Origin: Sclerodactyla briareus
Lineage: Eukaryota; Echinodermata; Holothuroidea; Dendrochirotida; Sclerodactylidae
NCBI GenBank assembly: GCA_026419785.1
Contig: JAODTK010005680.1
Location: 124,001-188,000 of the forward strand
DNA length: 64,000 nt
Reading direction: 5' to 3'
The first letter of the stretch is position 1. Each line of letters starts with the position of its first letter. The notes under the pieces were generated by a model, which saw only the letters and a program-made list of their open reading frames with translations, did not search any database and was not told the DNA's origin. This document shows positions 24,216 through 36,080 of this stretch, piece after piece. Both the position numbers and the translations under genes were made by a program.

Positions 24216-25453
24216 CTGGGTGAACGACCGTATCCTGGAAGCCAACAAAACAAATAACGAAAATTGCTTCACCAAGTAGTCGAAGTGATCGATTGTGAGT
24301 ATAATGACTGTGCATACGATTACATCACTATGCGGTATTCCTAGGTCTCGTTCAAAACCGAAAACATCGCCGAGGTGAGTGATTTGTAAAGAACGTAAAT
24401 CGAGCCCGCCGCGGCGTCTTGTGCACAGAAAGCTTCCACCACAGCGATGCGACGAAGGAGGCAATAATCGATTTCCCACTCCACGCGCCACTCACAGCCC
24501 CGCAACACCTTAACCGGTATCACAAACAATGTGCAATTTCGGGCGTTGCAAAGTGGAAATTATCAGAATATGACTACAAAAACCGCCCCTTTCATCGTCA
24601 ATTCAAATCCCTGTTTGTAGTAATCAGCATAATCGCTCGAAATTCATTATGTTCTGATATGTTTTTACCTCGTTTCAAAATTTAAAACTATTCGTTCTGC
24701 CGATCTCTAAAAGTACCGAAAAAAGAAGTTCGGCAGAATATGTTTCCCTTTGAAGCCGACTCTCGGTATTCTAGCTAATTGCATGGTAAAATTTGTTAAC
24801 TTGTCCTTTCCTCGGAGTTAGTGCAGAATCTAACGCATCTCTGAAATTTGAAAATTCAGTCATTCAAATCTCCAATATCTTAGAGTTACAAACAGTGATT
24901 ATCGATGGGATTGAAAAATAACGCCCCCCCCCAACAAAATGCAAGTTGTAGTTTGTGCTTATTTTTTACCTGATATAAAATTTGTAATTCAGCCATTCGA
25001 TCCGCAAATAAGTAGGAGTGGAACATATTGAAATGTGGTAAAAATCAGCATATACTCCAGGAATGTGATCCCCATCCCAATTTTCACACTTTGATAAGTT
25101 TTGCTTACATTTGAGTGAGAATATGGGCTCGGTTTGTGTGAATTCGACAGTTCTGCCTCTCCTATTTGAAAAAAACACAAAAAGCACAAAATCTTGCAGA
25201 CAAGCAAACGGCGCGCGCACACACACAGCCACACAAGGGAACACTTTCGCGGGTGCACCTGAATGCGACCTCGTAGCACCTATGAGTAACCTACTGTACC
25301 CTCAGGGATAGTTCGTAACCATCACAATGTTACCATAACAACAGTTGGCATTGACCGTTGATGGAAAATATATCTGGATAATTTTATTGGCTAACATTAA
25401 ACTCTTTCCTCTCAGATGAGCCTGACTAAAGCTAGCTTGCTAAAGCAGACGAT

Positions 25454-25719
25454 ATATAATGTAAGTTCTATATAGCGCCGTATCCACTAACAGCTGCTCA
25501 AGGCGATCACCCATTACCCCGCTCATTGGAACCCGGGTACGCACTCTACCAATCCAGAGAGTTATGTGGCTGCTATATCAGCGCCGATTGTTATCAGGCT
25601 GCCTCACAGGTTCCCATATATACCCTGGTGGAGAGAAAAGCAGTGAGAATTAATACCTTGCCTCATCAACCTCTGGATTACGGAGTCGGAGTTTGACCGC
25701 TCGGCCACTCACGCCTCGC
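25454..25719 (-). mobile_element. tRNA-derived SINE, minus strand
   Basis: Copies 1, 3 and 4 lack these bases (GCAGACGATGAGG in copy 4), so the insertion is exact. ACGAT is duplicated on both sides (25449-25453 and 25720-25724). The minus strand begins GCGAGGCGTGAGTGGCCGAG, with the pol III A box GTGGCCGAGCGGT at 25696-25708, as in class II (Ser/Leu-type) tRNAs, and continues ACTCCGTAATCCAGAGG. The B box is not clear. The 3' end on that strand is GGCGCTATATAGAACTTACA, a tail type shared with LINEs in the window. It is transcribed, if at all, by RNA polymerase III and is moved by a LINE's enzyme. Confidence 0.75.
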
Positions 25720-26589
25720 ACGATTATGAGGAAAAGCGTTTCTGAAAATAGCGGGATATCACTTTCTGTATACTTATACTTATGTCGTGTATTAACCACA
25801 TTTGTTTAGGGAAATCACCAGAGGGTTAAAGCGTCCATCCTGCATATATGAGGAGCCGGTTCCTTAGATAGGAGGGGTATCCTCGTTTATTATATACCAT
25901 GGTCGAATCTCACCAACAAATGAGTGCTAGAGGCTGAGACGAATTGAACAAAGTAAAACGCATGTTTCAAACAGGCCTAGCCTGACAAGGGTTTACACTG
26001 CTTGTAACCAGTCGTTGGTGAGGACATATAACATGTCCATGATCACGATCATCCGTCCATCAACCTTTGTAGATGTATGTTAAGTCTCCTCGGCGAACAC
26101 ACATATCATGAGAGTACCGGATCCACGCTTATACGTACACACACGAGTACAGCACATCTAGAATAATATGCAGATGGTTTGTCAGAAGTTGGATAGAGGA
26201 CGATTCCCGTAGCGGCACAATATCATTCAATTATAGAATAAAACCGAGTAGGGCAAAACTGTGACGGCTGCGGTTTAGTGATGACGCATAACGGATCAAT
26301 TGATTTCCTTCTTCTAAAATATCAACCTTTCTCTTAGAATTATGTTTCTCACATTCATGATGCACACACATTCGCCAACTATGGAATCATAGCCTCAGCC
26401 TGAGATTCCATAGACGCGGATGTCGTACGCGGGGCAAGACAACAACTAAATGGCAGATAAATTACTAGAACGACAGGTGCACGCATTTTGCGCATTTTTC
26501 AGAAAGTGCGTGGCCACTGGGGGTGAGGTCGGGGGGGTGGAAGGGAAACACAAACTCTTATGAGATGTGTCATACACGACGTATCATTT

Positions 26590-26650
26590 AATAAATGAAG
26601 GAATAAATAAATAAATCAATAAAATAAATAAACTAAATAAAGAAATAAAT
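26590..26650. repeat. TAAA microsatellite, copy 2
   Basis: An imperfect (AATA)n run at the same unit position as 1808-1838 and 38667-38787. Confidence 0.9.
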
Positions 26651-27336
26651 AACTCATTACTGCAAATGGAAACCCCATTTGTTCTGGACCTTCTCATTAA
26701 CATTCAAATTTTGGTTCCGCCCGGTCAGTTACAGGGTATTCAGTCAAAATTTCGGGCGCCCACATCTTTACCATTCACCAAACTGATAGAGACAAAATGC
26801 TAGTAGACGATGAGTTGTTACACACTTGGAGCTAGGTCATGCTCGAGCGATTTTCAAATTTTCCACTGTCTGCCTATTTCTATGAAAAGGAGAATAGGAA
26901 TCTGGGATTTTATATGTTTTTATTGTTAGTGTCATATGCTGGCAAAAGAATGCGTGGCTTGATAGTGGTTCTGGGACATTGGGGGCCCACGATCAACGAT
27001 CATTACGCGAACGCAAATCAGTCTTGTGTTATACGCAGGCAACTACATGAAGCGTGTTATTCATTGACCGAGAGCGACTTGATGAAAAAGGAAATCGCCT
27101 GCCCATTTTTTTTTTAAATCATTTACTTCGACGTCCCGTAAAAGTGGTCTGTTATTGTAGATGAATTAGTAGTAAAACTCGCCAAGGAAGAAGCAGCACG
27201 TTGACTCTAGGGCTTCGACGGAGCTAACGACTGGACCTTAATAGCTGATATAGGAATGAAAGATGAACCAAACTGATCCTCTTACATCAATTAAAGGGTG
27301 TTGATGTCGCAGAAGGCTACAGCCGTACCGTATAAG

Positions 27337-27752
27337 TAGGGCTCGGACAAATGCGAGATTTTGAGTACAAAAAAAACGCATCGCACTTTGAGAAAAACGC
27401 AAAAAAAAGCGTGATCTAATCGCAACAAAACGCGATCGTATTGTAAGATTATCATGACGAAACTGGCCGCCAATCAGGTCAATTGTTTGCTAAAACTGGT
27501 GATAAAAAATATGAAAGAAACAATACTCTTTTAAGTTGGTTTTAGTTAGCAGAACAAATAATACCAACAACAATTACTGCTTTGAAACTGGGCCTATCCT
27601 TTGACCTATTCAACACCAATTCGTTGTTAGGATTTTTTTTTTTGAAAACCCCCCAAAATTACCAAAAAACGCAATGATTAGCAAGAGCGCAATTGCGCCG
27701 GAAATTAGTAAGCCTTGTGTCGGATTTTCGGGCGCATTTGTCAGAAGCCCTA
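27337..27752. mobile_element. 416-bp hAT-type MITE
   Basis: It begins TAGGGCTCGGACAAATGCG and ends, read inwards from the right, TAGGGCTTCTGACAAATGCG. The flanks CGTATAAG (27329-27336) and CGTATAAA (27753-27760) are an 8-bp duplication with one mismatch. The uninterrupted site survives in copy 3 (CTGTACCGTATAAGCCC, 39480). Terminal TAGGGCT and the 8-bp duplication fit hAT. Too short to code, it must have been moved by a transposase made elsewhere. About 1 kb of module M2 is missing immediately to its right. Confidence 0.85.
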
Positions 27753-28074
27753 CGTATAAAGCCCTTGCAGTCGACCATTTTTGGACTAGGGAGGTACTGG
27801 CTTTACACACAAGTGGAAATATTGGTGAGAGCCCTACATGGCGGCTCCTCTCGACATCGACCGTCTCACAGAAAAATGACAAGTCAGACGGGAGGTAATG
27901 ACAAGCAGCCTTGGTCAAAGTCGTCGAGAATCGGGCAATAAAATACACCGAGAGATCCGTATATGCTCCAACTTCCATCCACGAGGGCATCATATCAGAG
28001 TGATCTTCTAACAGTTAATCTCTCATTAAGACTACCAAAGAACAGCTCTTAAATAAAAAACAACAAATAAGTTT

Positions 28075-28761
28075 TCCATGAGAGATGAAACAGTATAAGG
28101 AAGTTTGTGGAACTAATTCCAACTTAATCAGACCAAAGAATCTGGACTTTCTAGTGTCTACAATTGGATTCTTCAATTTCGACCCTATGTTGACTTTATA
28201 GCTGACCTCCAAAATGAACCAAAAGCAATGGCGCACATTGAATCGTCATGGTTAAACCAAAAGTGTGAGCTCTAGCTATCTAGGTAGGTTGAGAATCATG
28301 GTTAATGAATTGGCGAATTGGTTGGAATTCGCCAGGATATCATAACTTTCACAAATTTCTCACACGGGATTTCTCTCTCGATAACGAAAGCCACCTTACC
28401 TATTTGCAACGGCTCAGACCAACATTCTGTTTTTCTAATTCTCACAAGGGATTTATTTTACTTATCGTGAGGAGTTACCGAGCGTGTTACAAGGGTTTAT
28501 TTTTGCCAGCATTTTTTTTCACCAAGAATGACTCCACCCATCCAGGTGGTGGAATCGAGTTATATAGACTTACATGATTTCGCGAACAATTTCTGACCGT
28601 ATCACAAAAAGACCCCGTATCTAAACAAAAACAACAGGCTTCTTGTTCGCCCCATTAAGAGCTACACACCAAATTCAATTGATTGGACTAAGCATTCTGC
28701 ACTCGATCCTACAATGATTTCAGACTTCGACCCCTGATGACCTCAAATGAACTCTAACCCT
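28075..28761 (-). repeat. GGTCA-family satellite at the edge of copies 2 and 3
   Basis: On the minus strand this is a run of ~150-bp monomers with GAGGTCA-type words; on the plus strand TGACCTCC and TGACCTCAAATGAACTC are seen. It continues through the start landmark of copy 3. Equivalent blocks lie at 40820-41382 and 43255-44250. It is a diverged relative of the higher-order array at 2820-3840. Confidence 0.7.
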
Positions 28762-28857
28762 GACCCGAAAACAGTAGTGATCTAGTACTCACGTACAAGG
28801 TATAAGTATCCATCGACTCAGGAACTGATCAAGTTATGTGTTGCACAAGTTGTGCGT

Positions 28858-28945
28858 CAACACACAAACACACACACCATATATATACCAACACACACGC
28901 AACACCACAACAAACACACACACACCACACACACACATACTGACA
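28858..28945. repeat. CA microsatellite, copy 3
   Basis: An interrupted (CA)n tract of about 88 bp at the same unit position as 112-146 and 44253-44281. Confidence 0.9.
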
Positions 28946-29344
28946 ATGACTGCATAGGATTCCTCTGACTTCGTTATAATATAAAAAAAACATGCTGGCA
29001 TAACAATGAAATGTTTCGGGCTTTATAAAAGCGTAATGGTGGCACCTTTGTCATCATTGGGTTACGGTCATACCGGATCAATTCAAATGTTTGATCCATC
29101 GTTTCAAATTTGATTGGATATGCTGCTAATTTCAAGGAGGATCCTGGGGTGTTTAGTCTACATGTAGGCGGAAGCAGGGTCCAGGGACAGTGTTGGCGCG
29201 TGTTCTCAGAGTTAATGAGTAAGAATATTTCAACGATAGTCGGATGAGTCTTGATGTCCTGGATATTTCACCGAGACCTTTCGGTCCTCACTCAGAAGTT
29301 GAGATTCGAGGTGATCTTCTTGTATTACTTGTGCTGATGCCCGG

Positions 29345-29825
29345 GATAGAACAATCAGTCAGTTCCTTGATGAAGAATATGGTGTTCGGACTATTTAGGC
29401 CACTCGTGAGACCTCACCTCGAGTATCCCTTCAGTTGGGCAAAACCCTTCCCCTTCGAAAGACGAACATTTATTAGAAACGCCCGAGAGGAGATATTTAG
29501 ATTACCTAACTCCTGAGTGATTCATTGCCTGAGAAGAGCGAGGCGTCTCGCTTTGACTTCTATGAAGTCGAGGTGTTTCGGGTGACTTAGTTTGAGTTTT
29601 TCTGTCAAATCGTTAATTGATCAGGAGTTGACAACGTTTGCTCTTCGTAAATATTCTGGTGTCGAGAAATATCCTCATTTTCCCATAGTTCGCCGTGAGC
29701 GTTGGGGTTTCACATTAGGTCAGGGTCGAACATGTCCATTTCCAATTTACACAAGCGTAAATTTTCCCAAACGGTTTTCCCCTCATTTATCCCAATTGTG
29801 GAACGTAGAAGGGTGAGCCACATTT
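29345..29825 (+). pseudogene. LINE reverse transcriptase relic, unit copy 3
   Basis: In one frame 29370-29440 reads LFRPLVRPHLEYP, the strongest version of the RT motif in the unit copies. Downstream, across frameshifts, come RNAREEI and GVDNV-like sequence where CR1-like LINEs have VQRRAT and G(V/F)DNVD. The relic is shared by all copies that reach this position (590, 44695), so it was in the unit before the unit multiplied. Confidence 0.6.
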
Positions 29826-30474
29826 CGAGCATTTTCCATTTCGGGCAATTTTTCGATTTTTATTTAGGCTAAACGCGGCAAACAATTGTTTGAATCTATT
29901 TTAATGACGCAATATCATTTAAAATAGTAACATCTCTATCGATCCTTTTGGCAGCTCGAAGTACAACTTATATTGACGCATGTGTACAATTTTTTTTGAA
30001 GTGGATGCCTCCCACTTGTTGGCAGTCTTGTGGCAACACTTTAAAGCCTTACCCCGAACTGTTAGTGTGCATTCTGTAGTGAGTCCTGTTATTCGATTGT
30101 TTCAGAGGCTCGCATATTTGGTTTGGATTTTCTTCCTTGTATATGTAAACATGTTCAAATTGTTTTTCCTCGAAAATTTTTGTTCATTCTCCGTTGATTT
30201 GGGCAAAACAACTTTTCTGTGATAGAGACCGTACCACTAATGTCCAAATGTTCCTTGTTGAGCGAGCTCACAAAGTAATACTGCTGATTGAAGTGATGCG
30301 AAAACCCAAAATAAATAACGTTCTTGCGGGAATAGTGTTACTGTGTATCTTTTCTATTATTTTGGGAAGCAACACTTGGGGGGCAGAAAAAATTCCGCGT
30401 CCTGTGCCACCAGTGATGTATTCTCCATTTGCCCGTCCGTGGATTCACGGACGATCTAGTCTGCTGCATTTGAA

Positions 30475-30705
30475 ATGGAAGTCACGTTCACCCCGAATTT
30501 TCACTAAAACCATTACGGTGAACGCGCTTTCTCCTGGTTGGGGCTTCTCTCTGGAATATTCGCAACTCCCCTACTATCAGCTCCCCAATAGAAAGCTGAA
30601 AACTCATCTGTTCATCTTCCCTCCTGATTTTCTTTCTCTTCTCGTTGTAAAGCAGCGCTTCGAGGCTTACAGTGAGCGCTATATAAGCCCCACTTTTATT
30701 ATTAT
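30475..30705 (+). pseudogene. LINE C-terminus and 3' tail, unit copy 3
   Basis: Across two frameshifts the plus strand reads GASLWNIRNSPTISS and then NRKLKTHLF. This matches the closing motif of many non-LTR retrotransposon proteins (YG.R.FS.A.P.LWN.LP..IR...S...FK..LKTHLF). The GCGCTATATAAGCCCCACTT tail and (TTA)n follow at once. The open frame starting at 30194 is long (226 codons) only because it runs into the TTA tract; it is not a membrane protein gene. Copy 4 keeps the same relic at 45830-46065. Confidence 0.72.
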
Positions 30706-30735
30706 TAATATTATTATTATTATTATTATGAGTAT

Positions 30736-30767
<32 letters not shown>

Positions 30768-30915
30768 ATTATTATTATTATTATTTTATTATTATTATTT
30801 TGTTATTTTATTATTATTATTCTTATTATTATTATTATTATTATTATATTTTATTATTATTATATTATTATTAATTTATTATTATTTATTATTATTATTT
30901 TATTATTATTTATTA
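30697..30915. repeat. TTA microsatellite, left part
   Basis: About 220 bp of imperfect (TTA)n directly follow the LINE tail. With 32359-32491 it forms one tract split by a retrotransposon relic. Confidence 0.95.
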
Positions 30916-30920
30916 TAATC

Positions 30921-32358
30921 ACAATCATTCTCTAACCCAACTCTCATTCAGTTTGGACGTCCTCCATCTGCCCCTCCGACCTCGAATCCTATCCGGATCT
31001 GGGAGATCATTACCCTTCTTATATGGACGCTTCCGAGGATCGCTTGCTTTCCTAGTTTGTTGGTGTCATGATTCCTGGTATCTTATCAATGGCTTTTTTC
31101 CAGGTTGGTGCTGACCGCCCCAAGTGCCCCGAATCATCAACTGGGACCACTTCCGCTCTGTGTTCCACAGACGCTGTATCCAAGCCTCAGGCTTGTAAAT
31201 TTTATCTATTTTCTCTTGTTCCTTGTCCCTTGAAATTTCTTATCGTTGGGGAATGCAACCATCTATTATCGTGTTGTGTGTTTTCTGGGTTTGTCCAGTC
31301 GATTTAGGGCGGGTTCCATTACTTGCAACTATGATCCTGTCAGTGCGTATTTTGAAGTCGTACAACAGCTTTACTTCATATCTGTCTCCATTTCCGCATC
31401 CGGATGGGTGTAATCCATGGCTGAATCAGCGACGCATCATGCCGTAGAGTGTTTTGCATATTTTCAAATGCGGGCTGATGCTACACTGGTGTGACGAGTT
31501 ACGTACTCCCGTGGGGCTAAGCTCCTGGCATCGCCCGCCACCAGTGGTGACATTTTCTCATTGCCCCACCCATTCTGGCAACCTGCTGGGTCGCTTCTAA
31601 TCCCTAGGTTTTTGGCTTGGTGGCATTTCGTGTGTTCATTGCTTGGTCTTGGGCAGCTTGATTAGAGCCTCAGTCTCTAATTTTGAGGAGCCCCCATCCG
31701 TTGAGCCATCTGTAGCCAATTCCGGGCTGTAATTTTCCTCTACTTTCCCTCCACTTCCTTCACATACCGACGCTGCCACTCTGCCTTCCATTCTTTCTAC
31801 TCGCGACTCCAGCCGGCCTCGTCTTGTTTGCCATGCTGCTCTCAGTATTGGCTCTTCATCAGTTTTACTGCGTATGTATTCACGGAGCCCCACTTTCTCC
31901 GCTGTTATTGTGGCTTCCACCTCTTCAATCCTCTAACCACCCCTACCGCCTTGTCTTCGTAGGGAGTAGAGTCTGTGTACATCATCTCTTGGGTGGAGGC
32001 CCCATGCATGGTGAGGAGTTTGCGAGTCCTGCGGTCCAACTCGGACATTTCTTTCTTTGTCCAGTCTATCACGCCCATGTGTATCTCATCACTGGCATTG
32101 CGTATGAATTATCGCTTGGATTTTGCTGTGTCCGTTGAGTTTGAACCTCAGTACTTGTCTCACCGTCTTGGTGTAGGTCTTTGACCGCGTCTCCTGCTCC
32201 ATTCTTCACTTGCTTCTGCAAGTTCTCCATCCCTTGCAGTATTCCCAGGTATTTGTATTCTTTTGTGTACATCGACGTCGTGGATCTTACCGACGTCTAG
32301 GATGAGCCCCTGGGTGGCCTGTATTGCCTCGTTGGGGACGTCAGTCTCCCACATTTTT
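30921..32358 (-). pseudogene. Non-LTR retrotransposon RT relic inserted in the TTA tract
   Basis: The minus strand carries, in order, EYKYLGILQGMEN (near 32250), AMPVMRYT (32090), EVEATITAEKVGLREYIRSK (31870-31925), a LSPREYVTRHTS-like stretch (31480-31530), YEVKLLYDFKIRTDRI (31330-31390) and IQRLWNTE followed, after a frameshift, by VVPVDDSG (31090-31170). This is the order of the C-terminal half of a family of reverse-transcriptase-containing proteins common in marine invertebrates (YKYLGI, PVIRYG.GI, GRGL..VE, DFTI.TDR.I, RPDIV, EIERLW, VVPVVIGALG). Stops and frameshifts break it into at least five pieces. Copies 1 and 4 lack it. The flanking TTA tract suggests insertion into the microsatellite. 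Confidence 0.85.
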
Positions 32359-32396
32359 CATTATTATTATTAATTATTATTATTATTATTATTATA

Positions 32397-32427
<31 letters not shown>

Positions 32428-32491
32428 TTATTATTATTCTTATTATTATATTATTATTATATTATTATTATTATTATTATTATTATTATCA
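32359..32491. repeat. TTA microsatellite, right part
   Basis: About 130 bp of (TTA)n resume after the retrotransposon relic and lead into the conserved block starting GATATGACTCAAATATCGTG. Confidence 0.95.
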
Positions 32492-32509
32492 TGTACTAAT
32501 ACCTGAATA

Positions 32510-33305
32510 GTCATCCTGAGTGATGATATGACTCAAATATCGTGGGTGGATTAATTCGTCTTGATCCCTTGACATGGCGGCGTGAGCTAGATATTTTGTT
32601 CACATGATCGACGCCTAAATGATTTATGCCACCATGCTCTGACCATCTAAAACCATAGAACTCCTGCGGCGCCCTCGACTGGTCTGAATATCTCACCATG
32701 CCCTTCAACGGCTTACGTTTTGAAGAGGACCGACGTTATGATATACATATATGACTGCCAAACGTATACCCTAAGTTCTAGGCACAGTGGTATAATTCAC
32801 CATGATATCACCTGGGCTTATGTTGGCATATATGGGTCCCACACCGAGCAAGTGAGCAGGAAGCTCCTTCGTTCAAAAAAAAAAAAAACACCATTCGGGC
32901 GAAAGTAATTTCCCGCGGGAAGTGCGTCGAAGAGAATATAATATACAGCAACATTGCTCATACGAAACACCATTTGCGGGTCTCTTGTCTATGATTCACT
33001 GTTTTCCAATGCATAAATGCATAGAATGTAAATTCAAAGAACTGTATTTACGTCAACGTGCGCCCGGGGTATTTTTTTCTATCGACTTTTGGCGCATGGT
33101 CAATAGGGCTCAAAGACTCAAATGACGCGCAAGTTATGAAACGAAGAATTCGTTTCCCGTCCACGGAGCGTGCAGAATTGTTTACAGCTAATTCTAGAGC
33201 ATCGGATCGAAATTTCATGCGCAGACTCACAGATGTATGTTCTAGCCATTTAACTAGTATTCGTACGAGAAAGGGGTTTTGATGGGGAGGGGTTAATGTA
33301 ATGTT
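32510..33305 (+). other. Conserved non-coding block of the unit, copy 3
   Basis: Counterpart of 4560-5330 and 46345-47140. It has the same fixed words and a poly-A run (32875-32888) not present in the other copies. No protein frame is shared by all three. Confidence 0.6.
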
Positions 33306-33327
33306 AATCTATCATCTATCTATCTAT

Positions 33328-33372
<45 letters not shown>

Positions 33373-33424
33373 ATCTATCTATTATCTATCTATCTATTCT
33401 ATCTATCTATCTAGCTATCTATCC
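33306..33424. repeat. CTAT microsatellite, copy 3
   Basis: An interrupted (CTAT)n tract equivalent to 5334-5449. Confidence 0.95.
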
Positions 33425-34447
33425 AGTATGTAAACATCTGCGTTTTGAGCAAATGTTTTTCTTCGCGACGGATGCTAACCATACTTGGGAACAATGTTTA
33501 CTGGCCCATGAGACATCTTCGACATCAAGATTTAGATCAAATATGATTGAAGGGGCAAAAGGCGGGGTAGTATGTCAAAAACCGCAAATGGTGCTCCGAG
33601 TTATAAAGACAAGGTTGCGTCATTGTTAAATAGTGGTTATATACCTAGGGTGGTCAGGGATTCCATCGAGTCAAGGGTCATCGAAGGGTCATAGTGAACT
33701 ATCATGTGAAAACTGTTATTTGTGTGGTTCGAGCTACATGTTGATGCACACTGCATGACGCTGTTCGCTATTCTGTACTTCATTACCTGGAGAGAAAGAT
33801 GCGAATCCCCAGAAACGTACGTTATCAAACATGATTCAAAGAACAGGTTGTTATAATTTGTTTTGTTTTTATTCGGTTCATTCCATTCTCAACGCATTGG
33901 ATTTTAAAAGTCCCCAGCTGAGTTCAGCCCCGACAGTGTTGTTGCTGCATGCAATGCTACGAAACACTGCCACATACACACAGGCTGAATGCGGCTATTG
34001 ATTTTCAGTTCATATTTACGAAAACGAACGTTTGTTTAGAAGAGAAAAATTAAAGTAAGTATATGCGAAAAGACCATAAAAATGCAGCAGCCCATGCATA
34101 TTGTCGTTAATTGTCTTTTTTTAGGAAGATACCCTGTAGAATTCATTCGCGTTGATACGCATCCGTATACGGATTGGTACAAGTGCTTATTTTGCCTTTT
34201 CAGTATTGGTTTGCTTTCATCTATAATTGTTTTTGCCACTGTTGAGCCGATATATATCTTTGCAAACTGACTGAGACATATTCAGTAACGGCCGCATCTC
34301 AGTTCACCTGGATTCGCGATTCTTCACATGCGTACCGGAGTAAACCGTGACCCACATACGCAGCAATGGAATCCCAGCCCAAGTCTGTCTGACATATAAA
34401 TATATGGCTGACCGTATGGCTTGCGACAGCTCGCGGTCATCATAACG

Positions 34448-34499
34448 GTCTCCGAGTGACTGCAAGGTGTGAGGCGATGACCTGGAGACTGTAGTCACT
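34448..34499 (+). other. Pseudoknot-capable block, copy 3
   Basis: The interleaved pairs GTCTCC/GGAGAC and AGTGACT/AGTCACT are intact here. A small GCGA/TCGC hairpin lies just upstream in copies 1 and 3, with a changed loop. Confidence 0.35.
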
Positions 34500-35309
34500 G
34501 CCAAGGGTCAAATGTCCGCAAGCCCAGCGGAATGCGGCTGCAAGGTTTTGGGAATTTTTAAATGTTCCGGAATTTCCTCGCGCCCAGATAGATTTGTAGG
34601 TGCAAATATATTGTTAGACAGGCTGCCGTTGGGTTAACAGGGGAATAGCTCAATGGAAGTAGACCTTTTGAGGCTATGCGTGGCCCAGTTTTTTTGTTAT
34701 TCTCGGGGCAACCACACAGAACCTTGAAATGAAACGTATCCCTGTTCGTCCTCTGTTGTATTTTGTTATATCCCAGTGTGCATCCAGAACAACACGTTCT
34801 CTGCTCGCAAATGCTTGCAGTCTACTGACAGTCAGCTCACAAGTTTCCGCAAGCGATGACTGCAAGAGGCGACCGTAAGCATATTACCGCGTTGCACGGA
34901 GCAATATCGTGCTGTGTTTCCCTGGGTGCTCTGAAGTTATATTAATTCGTTTGTGACGTCTTTTACTACGGATAATTGAAAATGAACATCATACGTTTGA
35001 GGCAAATTGCGTTTTTTCGCGTATATACCCATATTTGCTAGGTGACTTGGTAATAATTGACATTGATTCGGAAACATGACGTCTGCTGAATAGGCGATCT
35101 CCAAAGAAACGTCCAGCATCGAGTGAGAGTAAATTGTATTGATCACAGAATTATGAATTCTATTTGTCAAGAGAGTTAAATGGTTTTACTGAACTAACAT
35201 GCTAATAGTTAATACCTGATAGCTGTTAGAGATGGATGGAGTTGCATCACGTCGTATCCTCTTATCAAGTAATAGTCTATACGGACGGATGTTGGACTTG
35301 ACAAACGCT

Positions 35310-36080
35310 ATCAGCAGTACTTTATAAGCCCCCAGGTTAGTATGAGCCACGCATACCCGTTTACGAGGATTGCTATCCGACCGAGGCTAACGACTCTATC
35401 TTCGAGGGCAGCCGCATTATATGTCAAAAGGCATCTCTGTTGTATAGTGCGTGGCGATTGATTATGATGAATCTGTACCGAACGCGCCTCAGCCGTCAAA
35501 AACGGGTCTCGATGTTTTATAGTGGTATTCCATCAAACTAACATTCTGATGGTCTCGTGAAGGTGAGTAATTCCGACTCGAAAGCAAACACGAGTATATA
35601 CTTTAGCCGCGCATTATGGTCGGTGAAGATGTAATCAGTTAGCCGTATTCGTATGCTGCTCGCCTAGGAATCCTCGTGATGATTCGAAGTAAATATCCCT
35701 CCTTCGAATCCATTAGGCTAATTCAGAATGTAATATTCCTTAACCCGTAACCCGTTGATTTAAGACGACTCCTACGATTCGCACGTATAAGCTAAGACTT
35801 AACGAAGCGGTTCCGCTACGTCTCTCTAATTAGTACAGTATTCGGTGAGTATTTACTCCGACGGTCCGACCTAGGTTAACGACCGTATCCCTGGAACCAA
35901 ACGCAAAGAACGGAAGTGCTCCACGAGAGGCCGAAGTGATCGATTTTTTGAGTGATAAGGACTGTGCCGATACGATGACTCAAATGCGGTATTCCATATA
36001 TGTCTCTGTTCAAACCGAACTAGCTGAAGTGAGTGGTTTTGTGAGCTAATCGAGGTTGTTTTGAAGAATGTGCATGATGG
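35310..36080 (+). repeat. Module M1, copy 3
   Basis: Matches 7370-8170 with the same series of GAGGCTAACGAC-type words (35390, 35875) and GTACCGAACGCGCCTC (35477). Many one-base differences lie at homopolymers. Confidence 0.65.

Larger units (their letters stand above)
21860..28761 (+). repeat. Macro-repeat copy 2 (5' truncated)
   Basis: Unit sequence starts abruptly near 21860 with the TGCGTTTTTTCGC and CTAGGTGACT landmarks also seen at 7080, 35010 and 48250. It continues through module M1, the block with GTTTACACTGC, the (TAAA)n tract and the GGTCA satellite, up to the junction with copy 3. A non-unit block interrupts it at about 22690-24215. A SINE (25454-25719) and a hAT-type MITE (27337-27752) are inserted. 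Almost all of module M2, about 1 kb in copy 3 (39490-40515), is missing beside the MITE. Confidence 0.85.

Noticed and set aside
25690-25722. A functional tRNA-Ser or tRNA-Leu gene on the minus strand
   Set aside because: Only the A-box half is tRNA-like. A proper B box, acceptor stem and anticodon loop are not seen, and the sequence continues into a SINE body and tail.
30194-30874. 226-codon open frame, the longest in the window, with an apparent hydrophobic C-terminus
   Set aside because: The C-terminal third is translated (TTA)n microsatellite and the middle is a frameshifted LINE tail. The copy 4 counterpart does not keep the frame.
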